From Sphaerisporangium corydalis (GTDB lineage: Bacteria > Actinomycetota > Actinomycetes > Streptosporangiales > Streptosporangiaceae), in NCBI RefSeq assembly GCF_025506355.1, contig NZ_JANZYP010000037.1, positions 1 through 64,000 on the forward strand: 64,000 bases of DNA, written 5' to 3'. Positions within the stretch are counted from its first letter, which is position 1; each line of letters starts with the position of its first letter. This document shows, piece after piece, positions 8,902 to 16,755 of this stretch. The notes below the pieces were generated by a model. The model was not told the DNA's origin and made no database searches. It was given only the letters and a program-made list of their open reading frames with translations. A program made the position numbers and the translations under genes.

Positions 8902-8927
8902 CCCTTTCGCACCCCATCGCGAAAGGG
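8902..8927. promoter_or_regulatory. Perfect 9-bp inverted repeat before the P450 start
   Basis: CCCTTTCGC (8902-8910) and GCGAAAGGG (8919-8927) are perfect arms around 8 bp, 28 bp upstream of the P450 GTG. The spacing and symmetry suit a dimeric regulator site, or a hairpin in the mRNA leader. It also argues that the coding region begins downstream, at 8874. Confidence 0.5.
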
Positions 8928-9015
8928 TCATCCTCGACCGTCGCATTCCGGCGCCGTTCTCGCAATGGTGGTTGTCAAGAATTGTCACGACAGGAGTTAG
9001 GCGCGATCGGACCCG

Positions 9016-10251
9016 TCAGACGCTGGTCAGGGAGTGCGCCAGCTCGCGGGCGAGGTCGGTCATCCCGCTCTGCCGGACGCCGTCGATCATCATGCGCAGG
9101 TCGTTGCTGACCCGGGTGGAGCGCACGCCGGCCGACAGCACGACCGCGCGGCGGGCCTGCTCGGCGCCGGTCTCGCGGTCGCCCTCGCGGATGCGGAGCA
9201 CCGCCAGGCGGGTGAGGCAGCGCAGCCCGGTGCGCGTGCGGTGCTCGCCGAGCCGATCCAGCGCCGCCGCGAGATGGTCGCGCGCCCGGGAGTCGTCGCC
9301 GAGCTGGAACAGCGCCAGGCCGAGCGCGCTGTCGTGGTGGCCGGGGGAGACGGTGATGTGGCGGGCCCAGTCGGGCGCCACGGCGGGCTCGGAGCGGGCG
9401 AGCGCCTCCTCGGCCAGGCCGATGTGCCGCAGCCCCGCGGGCCGGTCACCCGCCGCCGCGCAGTGGCGGGCGGCCACGGCGTGCGCGTTCGCCCGCTCGG
9501 CGCTGGAGATGCGCTCGTCGCCGAGCGCCAGCCGCAGGATGTCGACGCCGTCGCGCGGCCGGCCCATGTCGGCGAAGGCCACCGACAGGTCGAGCATGGT
9601 GTGCGCCCGCAGGTCGCGGTCGGCGCCGCGCGCCGCCGAGTCGAGCGCGAACGTCAGGACCCGCGCCGCCTGCTCCAGCCGGCCCTGGTCGTAGGTCGCC
9701 CACCCGAGCCGGTCGGCGAGCAGCCCCACGGCCGAGCAGAGCCGCTCGCGCGTGGCCTCGTTCATCGGCCGGTCCTGGAGCTTCACGGCCCACTCCAGGG
9801 AGCCGCGCGCCATCGCGACGGCGGCCTCGCCCCCACGGGCGAGGTCCATGCGCATGTACAGGTCGGCGGCGGCCTCGACCGACTGCACCTCCGGCATGCC
9901 GACCTTGGCCGGGGGGTCGGTGCCCAGACCGTCGAGCAGGCGTGTCAGAGGCTCACCCGTGGCGACTCCCACGGACGCCGCGGCGATGACTGAGAGTAGG
10001 CCCCTCCGCTTCATGTCATCGACGGTACCCACTCCGGGGGGCGGGGGAAGAGGGGTTTCCGTTGCGGCAAGGGGAAGCGTGACGGTGCCCAGAGCGACCT
10101 CGTAGTGGCGGACCAACGCGGGGGTCACCTCGCGGTCCCCGCGCTCGACCCGGCTGAGATGACCTGAGGAAACGCCCGATATCACCGCGAGCTGGCCGAG
10201 GCTGAGGCCCGCGCGCCGACGGGCCGCGCGCAGGTCCGCGCCGATGGTCAT
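9016..10251 (-). CDS. XRE-family regulator with C-terminal TPR-like region
   Basis: About 411 residues: an N-terminal helix-turn-helix (residues 3-60; RAARRRAGLSLGQLAVISG, then HLSRVERG), a hydrophobic segment MKRRGLLSVIAAASVGVA, and an alanine/arginine-rich helical repeat region of the kind seen in actinobacterial XRE-TPR regulators. Tandem starts ATG 10254 and ATG 10251 exist; the GGAG box suits the second (5 nt). It is divergent from the 64-residue protein at 10525. This arrangement is common for actinomycete development and antibiotic regulators, where the small protein is thought to act with the regulator. Confidence 0.88.
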   Translation of the reverse strand: MTIGADLRAARRRAGLSLGQLAVISGVSSGHLSRVERGDREVTPALVRHYEVALGTVTLPLAATETPLPPPPGVGTVDDMKRRGLLSVIAAASVGVATGEPLTRLLDGLGTDPPAKVGMPEVQSVEAAADLYMRMDLARGGEAAVAMARGSLEWAVKLQDRPMNEATRERLCSAVGLLADRLGWATYDQGRLEQAARVLTFALDSAARGADRDLRAHTMLDLSVAFADMGRPRDGVDILRLALGDERISSAERANAHAVAARHCAAAGDRPAGLRHIGLAEEALARSEPAVAPDWARHITVSPGHHDSALGLALFQLGDDSRARDHLAAALDRLGEHRTRTGLRCLTRLAVLRIREGDRETGAEQARRAVVLSAGVRSTRVSNDLRMMIDGVRQSGMTDLARELAHSLTSV

Positions 10252-10524
10252 CATCACTCCAGGGGTTGCCGCAACGATGGTGCGGCACTGAGGCAACGGT
10301 GACACCGCGTCATCGAGCCCTCACACTGACCGTAGCGCGGATGACACCCGCGCAGCCCGATGACGCCACAAATGGCGGGCCTGTAGGGACGTTTGGTGTG
10401 CCTTATGGGTCCTTTGAGATTCGGAACCGAGGTCCGGCCCAGTGCGAGAGCCCATAACGATCCCCGTCCGCCGGTCCGCCGGTCCGCCCTCACCGCCGCG
10501 CCGGCGGCCGGAGGAGGGGCCGTG

Positions 10525-10719
10525 ATGGGCCCCTCGCCGGCGGACGCGGCAGGGTGGACGGTCTTCCAGTCGGACACGGGCCGCTTCTGGGCGACCCGCA
10601 TGCGGTTCGACGACGCGATCGAGGCCGCGGGGGTGTGGCGGACGGTGGACGCCGACGATCCCGCGACCCTGGCGAAGCTGATCGCCGAACAGGAGCAGCG
10701 CGCCCGGACGGCGTCCTAG
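10525..10719 (+). CDS. Small protein paired with the XRE regulator
   Basis: 64 residues, starting at ATG 10525 behind a strong GGAGGAGGGG box (a GTG directly upstream is also possible). The core GWTVFQSDTGRFWATR followed by a charged helix ending in LAKLIAEQEQ resembles small proteins often encoded beside XRE-TPR genes in Streptosporangiales and Streptomyces. There is no signal or membrane segment. The function is unknown; a partner or modulator of the divergent regulator is likely from context. Confidence 0.75.
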   Translation: MGPSPADAAGWTVFQSDTGRFWATRMRFDDAIEAAGVWRTVDADDPATLAKLIAEQEQRARTAS

Positions 10720-10724
10720 GGCCA

Positions 10725-10750
10725 CCGTCCGGGCACGCGGGCCCGGACGG
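10725..10750. terminator. Hairpin between convergent genes
   Basis: CCGTCCGGGC (10725-10734) and GCCCGGACGG (10741-10750) form a perfect 10-bp stem with a 6-nt loop. It lies just after the small-protein stop and before the 3' end of gnd, which runs towards it. There is no T-tract, as is usual in high-GC actinomycetes. Likely a shared, bidirectional terminator. Confidence 0.6.
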
Positions 10751-10812
10751 GTCCACCCTGGGATGCCGGCCTGGCACGTGGGTCCGGTGCCGCTGACGCG
10801 GCGCCAGGGCGG

Positions 10813-12246
10813 TCAGACGTCGACGCGGGCCTCGGGGTAGCCGGGCAGCTCCCACTGGGTGTGGTAGACGCCCTCGCGGTCGGCCCTGAGGTAGGTGTGG
10901 GCGCCGAAGTAGTCGCGCTGCGCCTGGATCAGGGCGGCGGGCAGCCGCTCGGCGCGCAGCCCGTCGTAGTACGCGAGCGAGCTGGCGAAGCCGGGCGCCG
11001 GGATGCCGAGCCTGGCCGCCGCGACGGCCACGTCACGCCAGGAGTCCTGGGCGTCGCCCATCTCGGCCGCGAAGTTCGCGTCGGCCAGCAGGGTGGGCGT
11101 GGCCGGGTCGGTCTCGTAGGCCGCGCGGATGCGGTCGAGGAACCTGGCCCTGATGATGCAGCCGCCCCGCCAGATGGCCGCCATCGCGCCGAGGTCGATG
11201 TTCCAGCCGTACTCGGCGCTGCCCGCCTGGATCTCGTTGAAGCCCTGGGCGTACGCGACGACCTTCGAGGCGTACAGGGCCTGCTCGACGTCGTCGGCGA
11301 AGGAGGAGTCCAGGTCGCCGCCCGAGGGCCCCGGCAGGGCGCGCGCGGTCCCGCGCATGTCGACGCTGCCGGACAGGGACCGGGCGAAGACCGCCTCGGC
11401 GATGCCGGTGACCGGCACCCCGAGGTCCAGGGCCGCCTGGACGGTCCACCGGCCGGTGCCCTTCTGCTCGGCCCGGTCGAGCACGATGTCGACGAACGGC
11501 TTGCCGGAGAGGCGGTCCGAGTGGGACAGCACCTCGGCGGTGATCTCGATGAGGTACGACTCCAGCCGCCCGGTGTTCCAGGTGCGGAAGGCCTCGGCGA
11601 TCTCCCCGGGGGACATGCGCACGCCCTTGCGGAGCAGGTCGTAGGCCTCCGCGATGAGCTGCATGTCGGCGTACTCGATGCCGTTGTGCACCATCTTCAC
11701 GAAGTGCCCCGCGCCGTCGGGCCCGACGTAGGTGCAGCACGGGACGCCGTCGACCTTGGCCGCGATGTCCTCCAGGATCGGGCCGAGCGACTCGTAGGCC
11801 TCCTGGGACCCGCCCGGCATGATGCTCGGGCCGTCGAGCGCGCCCTGCTCGCCGCCGGAGATGCCGACGCCGACGAAGTGGAGGCCGCGCTCCCGCAGCG
11901 CCTTCTCGCGGCGGCGGGTGTCGGCGAAGTGGGCGTTGCCACCGTCGATCATGATGTCGCCGGGTTCGAGCAGGGGCGCGAACTCCTCGATCACCGCGTC
12001 GGTGGACTGGCCCGCCTTGACCATGATGACCATCTTGCGGGGCCGGGCCAGCGAGGCGACGAACTCCTCGGCCGACTCCGAGGCGGTGAAGGCGCCTTCG
12101 TGGCCGAACTCCTCCATCAGGGCCTTGGTCTTGGCGTTCGTACGGTTGTGGACGGCGACCGGGTACCCGTGCCTGGCGAAGTTGCGCGCGAGGTTGCGAC
12201 CCATGACCCCGAGTCCCGTGACGCCTATGACCGCCTGCTGTGCCAT
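10813..12246 (-). CDS. gnd: 6-phosphogluconate dehydrogenase, decarboxylating
   Basis: 477 residues, the usual length of the long-form enzyme. It oxidises 6-phosphogluconate to ribulose 5-phosphate and CO2, making NAD(P)H in the oxidative pentose phosphate pathway. The Rossmann motif GLGVMGRNLA is at the N terminus, and HNRT follows the second strand, where Arg contacts the 2'-phosphate of NADP. The substrate-binding signature VGVGISGGEQGALDGPSIMPGG-like segment is intact, as are KMVHNGIEY and KGTGRWT. Start at ATG 12246 with an AAGGAGAG box. A single transcription unit; no zwf or other pathway gene is adjacent. Confidence 0.97.
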   Translation of the reverse strand: MAQQAVIGVTGLGVMGRNLARNFARHGYPVAVHNRTNAKTKALMEEFGHEGAFTASESAEEFVASLARPRKMVIMVKAGQSTDAVIEEFAPLLEPGDIMIDGGNAHFADTRRREKALRERGLHFVGVGISGGEQGALDGPSIMPGGSQEAYESLGPILEDIAAKVDGVPCCTYVGPDGAGHFVKMVHNGIEYADMQLIAEAYDLLRKGVRMSPGEIAEAFRTWNTGRLESYLIEITAEVLSHSDRLSGKPFVDIVLDRAEQKGTGRWTVQAALDLGVPVTGIAEAVFARSLSGSVDMRGTARALPGPSGGDLDSSFADDVEQALYASKVVAYAQGFNEIQAGSAEYGWNIDLGAMAAIWRGGCIIRARFLDRIRAAYETDPATPTLLADANFAAEMGDAQDSWRDVAVAAARLGIPAPGFASSLAYYDGLRAERLPAALIQAQRDYFGAHTYLRADREGVYHTQWELPGYPEARVDV

Positions 12247-12466
12247 GTCCGATCACTCTCCTTCTGATGTAGCAATACGCCGTGGACGGCCGACGGGTTC
12301 GACGTGCGGCGGCCTGTTCGCGGGCCGCGCGGCACCGCCGGGCACCGTTGGTCCCACGGCGTCGCTCCGGGCATCCCATCGTCGCACCAGCGGGCTCTCC
12401 CCCATGACCGAGGTCTTCCCCGGAACGGGCGGAAGGCCGGTTCGGGGGGCGGGGCGCGACGGGCGA

Positions 12467-13891
12467 TCAGCCTTCCGAGCAGGAGTCCTGGGTCGCGTCG
12501 ATGCCCTTGAGCTCCTCCTCCGACACCGGGGCGGCCTTCAGCCCCTTCCAGTCGGAGCCGATCACCAGCACCAGCCGGGGCGTGGTGGCCTTCTGGACCA
12601 GGGTGTTGCGCGAGACCAGCAGGTCGCCGGCCAGGGTGGGCACCCGGGTCTGCCCGGTCGTGGAGTACCCGATCGTCGTCCTGGCGACCGGCTTGCGCTT
12701 GGCGTCGCCGACCTTGACGACGGTGTACCCGCGCTGCTCCAGGGCGGCGGCGACCTGGGTGCCGAGCCCGCCCCTGCCGGTGCCGTTCTGCACCACGATC
12801 TCGATCTTGGACTTCGGCACCTTGCCCTGCCGGCCCGTCTTGATGTTCGAGCCCTTGATCTTGGTGTCGGTCGCCACGAGCTGGAAGAGCTTCTTGGCCT
12901 GCGGCTGGACCCACTCGACCCGGCCCGGCTGGGTCAGGGAGTAGCGCCAGGGGGTGGTGACGAAGCGGATGTCGCCCGCGGCCAGCCCCTGCGCGCTCAG
13001 CGCCAGGTCCTTCATGACCCCCACCGTCAGCCCGGGGTCGGTCGTGACGGACTTGGTGGCCGCGTCGAGGAAGTGGAAGAGCTTGGCCGGGTCGGACAGC
13101 GTGGCCCCGCTCATCGCCTTCTTGATCATGGAGGCGATGAACATCTGCTGCCGCTGGATGCGCCCGATGTCGGACCCGTCCCCCAGGCTGTAGCGGGCGC
13201 GGACGTAGCCGAGCGCCTCCTCGCCCTTGACGTTCTGCCGCCCGGCGGCCAGGTGGAGCATCGCCTTCTTGTCGTCGATCGCCTTGGGGACGCAGATCTC
13301 GACGCCGCCGAGCGCGTTCACCATGCCCTTGAAGCCGGTGAAGTCGACCTTGGCGAAGTGGTCGATGCGGATCCCGGTCAGCGACTCGATCGTGTTCCAG
13401 GTGCAGGCGATGCCGCCGAAGTTGAAGGACTCGTTGATCATGCCGACGTGCGGGCGCTGCCCCGGCAGGCCGTTCTTGGCCCGGCACGCGGGGAGCTGGA
13501 CCAGCGAGTCGCGCGGGAAGCTGATCAGCAGCGCGTTGTCATGGTTGGGTGACACGTGCGCGAGGATGATCGTGTCGGTGCGCTCGCCCAGGTCGCGGTG
13601 ACCGTACTTGGCGTTGCTTCCCGCCCGGGTGTCGGACCCCACGATGAGGATGTTCAGGGCCTTGCTCACCTTGGCCGGGCGCTTGCCCAGGTCCTTGGCC
13701 TCGACGTCGATGTGCTTGATGTTGCCGCTCAGCGTCGTGTACGCGCCGACCAGGGTGGCGCTGCCGGCCACGACGACGCCGAGCACGGCGGCACCGGCGC
13801 ACAGCAGCCACGGAACCCACGGTCGCCCGGCCTTGCCCGCCGGCTCGGCCACGGGCGGCGCAGGACGCACATCGACAAGCCCGCCGCTCAT
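12467..13891 (-). CDS. LytR-CpsA-Psr (LCP) family wall-polymer ligase
   Basis: About 474 residues from ATG 13891 (an in-frame ATG at 13930 is possible). A short cytoplasmic tail is followed by one transmembrane helix (WVPWLLCAGAAVLGVVVAGS) and an extracellular LCP domain with the conserved SDTRAG, LGERTDTI and SFPRDSLVQLP segments; the arginines bind the pyrophosphate of lipid-linked glycopolymers. The C-terminal LytR_C domain begins near IEIVVQNGTGRGGLG. LCP proteins attach teichoic-acid-like or arabinogalactan-like polymers to peptidoglycan. Gene context does not identify the polymer. Confidence 0.93.
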   Translation of the reverse strand: MSGGLVDVRPAPPVAEPAGKAGRPWVPWLLCAGAAVLGVVVAGSATLVGAYTTLSGNIKHIDVEAKDLGKRPAKVSKALNILIVGSDTRAGSNAKYGHRDLGERTDTIILAHVSPNHDNALLISFPRDSLVQLPACRAKNGLPGQRPHVGMINESFNFGGIACTWNTIESLTGIRIDHFAKVDFTGFKGMVNALGGVEICVPKAIDDKKAMLHLAAGRQNVKGEEALGYVRARYSLGDGSDIGRIQRQQMFIASMIKKAMSGATLSDPAKLFHFLDAATKSVTTDPGLTVGVMKDLALSAQGLAAGDIRFVTTPWRYSLTQPGRVEWVQPQAKKLFQLVATDTKIKGSNIKTGRQGKVPKSKIEIVVQNGTGRGGLGTQVAAALEQRGYTVVKVGDAKRKPVARTTIGYSTTGQTRVPTLAGDLLVSRNTLVQKATTPRLVLVIGSDWKGLKAAPVSEEELKGIDATQDSCSEG

Positions 13892-14109
13892 TGTCCCCAC
13901 GAATGGCCAGGGCTGGTGGCCTCCGGCCACGCGCCGATCACAGGCGCCGGATCCACCCGCCCGGCAAACCGCGAGCCAGTCTAGCGATCGCGGTGATATT
14001 TGTGGCCCCCTGTCGCGCTATTCGCAGGAAATGCACATTTTCGCCGGTGGACCAGCGCGTTCACGGCGGCCGGTGCCCGCCGTAGCGGGCACTCCGAGGG
14101 CCTCCCGGG

Positions 14110-15120
14110 TCAGTGCCGGGAGCGGTGGAGCAGGCCGGTGAGGACGTCCTCAAGGGTGACCACTCCGGTCACCGCGCCGCCGTCGTCGGTGATCGCCGCG
14201 AGCTGGGCACGGGTCCCGCGCATCGCCGCGAGCACCTCCGCCAGGGAGGTCTCCCGGTGGACGTGCGGCAGCGGGCGGGCCGGCAGGGGCTCGTGCGCCG
14301 CGTGGCCGTTGAGCGCGTCCAGGACGTGGAGGTACCCCGGCAGGCGGCCGGGGGCCTCGCCCTGGACGGGGAAGCGCGAGTGGCCGTAGCGGCCGGCGAA
14401 CTCCTGCAGCTCGGCGGCGCCGGTGGTGGCGGGCACGCTGACGACCTCGCCGATCGGCACCATGACCGACTCCACCGGGCGCCCGTGCATGGCCAGGATG
14501 GCGATCATGCGGTCGTGCTCGTCCTTGTCCAGCAGCCGGTGCCTGCGCGACTCCTGGATGAGGGCGGGCATCTCCTCGGAGGTGTAGACCGAGCGCAGCT
14601 CCTCGGTCGGCGGGATGCGCAGCACCCGCAGGACCGCCGCCGCGACGGCGTTGATCACCACCAGCAGCGGCCGGGTGGCGCGGGCGACGAAGCGCAGCGG
14701 GGGCACCAGCCACAGGGCCGCCTGGTCGGGGCTGGACAGGGCCAGGTTCTTCGGCACCATCTCACCGATGATCACGTGGGTGGAGACGACGACGAACAAC
14801 GCGAGCGCGAAGGCGACCGGGTGGACCAGCCCTTCGGGGAGCCCGACGGCGGCGAAGAGCGGCTCCACGGCGTGGGCGATCACCGGCTCGCCGACGGCGC
14901 CGAGCGCCAGCGACGCCAGGGTCACGCCGAGCTGCGCGGCGGCGAGCATCAGCGGGACCGCGTCCATCGCGGCGATCACCGCCCGGGCCCGCCGGTGCCC
15001 TTCCTTGGCCAGCGGCTCGATCTGCGTGCGGCGCGCGGAGATGAGCGCGAACTCCGCGCCGACGAAGAACCCGTTGGTGCCGAGCAGCAGCACGATGGCG
15101 AGGACGTCGAGCAGGCTCAT
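14110..15120 (-). CDS. CNNM/CBS-pair membrane protein (HlyC/CorC family), short form
   Basis: 336 residues. The N-terminal CNNM (DUF21) domain has four hydrophobic segments (LAIVLLLGTNGFFVGAEFAL to the segment with THVIIGEMVPKNLAL), followed by a CBS pair (about 200-335). It ends right after the second CBS and lacks the C-terminal CorC_HlyC domain of its neighbour. Family members are linked to Mg2+/Co2+ efflux or cation homeostasis. Its start lies 34 bp downstream of the stop of the longer paralogue, so the two are co-transcribed and may form a heterodimer, as CBS proteins often do (inference). Confidence 0.9.
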   Translation of the reverse strand: MSLLDVLAIVLLLGTNGFFVGAEFALISARRTQIEPLAKEGHRRARAVIAAMDAVPLMLAAAQLGVTLASLALGAVGEPVIAHAVEPLFAAVGLPEGLVHPVAFALALFVVVSTHVIIGEMVPKNLALSSPDQAALWLVPPLRFVARATRPLLVVINAVAAAVLRVLRIPPTEELRSVYTSEEMPALIQESRRHRLLDKDEHDRMIAILAMHGRPVESVMVPIGEVVSVPATTGAAELQEFAGRYGHSRFPVQGEAPGRLPGYLHVLDALNGHAAHEPLPARPLPHVHRETSLAEVLAAMRGTRAQLAAITDDGGAVTGVVTLEDVLTGLLHRSRH

Positions 15121-15154
15121 CGGCCCCTCCCCGCAGCGGGCGCGCCTGTGGTGG

Positions 15155-16486
15155 TCACGGCGTCTCCTCCCGGCCGTCGGGGGCGGTGAGCGTGATCTGC
15201 TCGATGCGGTGGCGCCGCATGGCGTCGACCCTGAGGGTCCAGCCGTCGACGTCCACGCTGTCCCCCGGGTCGGGCAGGCGGCCGAGCCGGCTGATGAGCA
15301 GCCCGGCCAGGGTCTCGTACGGTCCCTCGGGCATCTGGAAGCCGGTGCGCTCCTCGGCCTCGTGGGCGCGCAGGAGCGCGGGCACGGCCATGGAGGCGCC
15401 GGCGGCCAGCAGGGCGGGCTCGGGCTCTCCCGAGCCCTCCTCGGGCAGGTCGTACTCGTCGGCGATGTCGCCGATGAGCTCCTCGGCCAGGTCCTCCACG
15501 GTCACGATCCCGGCGAAGCCCCCGTACTCGTCCACGACCACCGCCATCTCCGCCTTGGCCGCGAACAGGCGCTCCTGCAGGGTCTCCAGGTCGAGCGACT
15601 CGGGGACCAGGACGGGCGGGCGCCGGATCGTCGCCACCCGCGTGGTGGCGCGCTCGGGCTCGGGCACGGCGAACGCGTCGACCACGGAGGCCACGCCGAC
15701 GATGTCGTCGAGCTCGCCGCCGGAGACCGGGAGGCGGAGGTGGCGCTCGCGCCGGGCCAGGGTCAGGAACTCGCCGACGGTGTCGCCGTCCCCGACGGTC
15801 ACGCAGTCCATGCGGGGGGTCATCGCCTCGGCGGCGGTGGTGTCCCCGAACCGCAGCGCGCGGCGCAGCATGGCGGCGGTGCCGGTGGGCAGCGTGCCCG
15901 CCTCGGCCGACAGGCTCATGAGCATGTTGAGCTCGTCGGGGGACCGGGCGGAGGCCAGCTCGTCCTGGGGCTCGGCGCCCAGCGCCCGCACGATGGCGTT
16001 CGCCGTGGCGTTGCTGGCCTTGATCAGCGGGGCGAAGATCGCCGAGAACACCCGCTGCGGCGGAGTGGAGAAGCGGGCCACGATCATCGGGCGGGACAGG
16101 GCGGCGTTCTTGGGGACCAGCTCGCCCAGCACCATCTGGCTGACGGTGGCGATGAGGAGGCCGAGCGCCGCCGCCACGCTCTCGGTCGCCCCCGCGGGCA
16201 GCCCGGTCCTCTCGACGAGGGGGTGGAGCAGGCCGGCGATGGCGGGTTCCGCGATCACGCCGAGCAGCAGGGAGGTGATCGTGATGCCGAGCTGGGCCCC
16301 GGAGAGCTGGAACGAGAGCTTCTGGATCGCCGCCTGGATGCCCTGGGCCCCTCGGTCACCGGCGGACGCCAGCCGCCGCACCTCGCTCCGCTCGACGGTG
16401 ACCAGGGAGAACTCGGCCGCGACGAAGAAGCCGTTCGCGACGACCAGGGCCACCGCGCCCAGCAGGAACACCAGATCGACGATCAA
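15155..16486 (-). CDS. CNNM/CBS/CorC_HlyC membrane protein, long form
   Basis: About 443 residues: CNNM domain with GFFVAAEFSLVTVERSEVRRL and VLGELVPKNAALSRP, a CBS pair (with YGGFAGIVTVEDLAEELIGDI), then a CorC_HlyC domain (about 350-435). I prefer the TTG at 16486 (LIVDLVFLLGA) because an AGGGGG box lies 7-8 nt upstream and the first membrane helix begins there; the ORF stays open to an ATG at 16591, with a Gly-rich start unlike the family. It is upstream in an operon with the shorter paralogue. Probable role: divalent cation transport or homeostasis. Confidence 0.88.
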   Translation of the reverse strand: MIVDLVFLLGAVALVVANGFFVAAEFSLVTVERSEVRRLASAGDRGAQGIQAAIQKLSFQLSGAQLGITITSLLLGVIAEPAIAGLLHPLVERTGLPAGATESVAAALGLLIATVSQMVLGELVPKNAALSRPMIVARFSTPPQRVFSAIFAPLIKASNATANAIVRALGAEPQDELASARSPDELNMLMSLSAEAGTLPTGTAAMLRRALRFGDTTAAEAMTPRMDCVTVGDGDTVGEFLTLARRERHLRLPVSGGELDDIVGVASVVDAFAVPEPERATTRVATIRRPPVLVPESLDLETLQERLFAAKAEMAVVVDEYGGFAGIVTVEDLAEELIGDIADEYDLPEEGSGEPEPALLAAGASMAVPALLRAHEAEERTGFQMPEGPYETLAGLLISRLGRLPDPGDSVDVDGWTLRVDAMRRHRIEQITLTAPDGREETP

Positions 16487-16662
16487 CCGCCACCCCCTCG
16501 CGAAGCCTCCGGCCGGACGGATCAGACCATGGGCCGGTTCGGCTCCCCCGCCGGAACCGTACCGGTACGACCCCTCACCGGGGAATTCCACGCCCGATTC
16601 CCCCGGCAGGAGGGAACGGGACCCCTGGCCGCCCGTGCCGTCCCGGAGGGGGTCAGGTACTG

Positions 16663-16672
16663 TAGGGGGGTA
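16663..16672. promoter_or_regulatory. Possible CsoR-like G-tract upstream of copA
   Basis: TAGGGGGGTA lies about 85 bp before the copper ATPase start. Copper-sensing CsoR repressors bind pseudo-palindromes of the type TACCC-N-GGGTA, often with C/G tracts like this. Only one good half is visible (GTAC precedes it), so the match is weak. No csoR gene is in the window. Confidence 0.25.
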
Positions 16673-16755
16673 GGGTGCCGTGGTGAACGGGCAGGTTGCG
16701 ATTGGCGGCCGTACGCCCGGTCGCGCACCATGGGAGACGACAGGGAGGAGTGACC

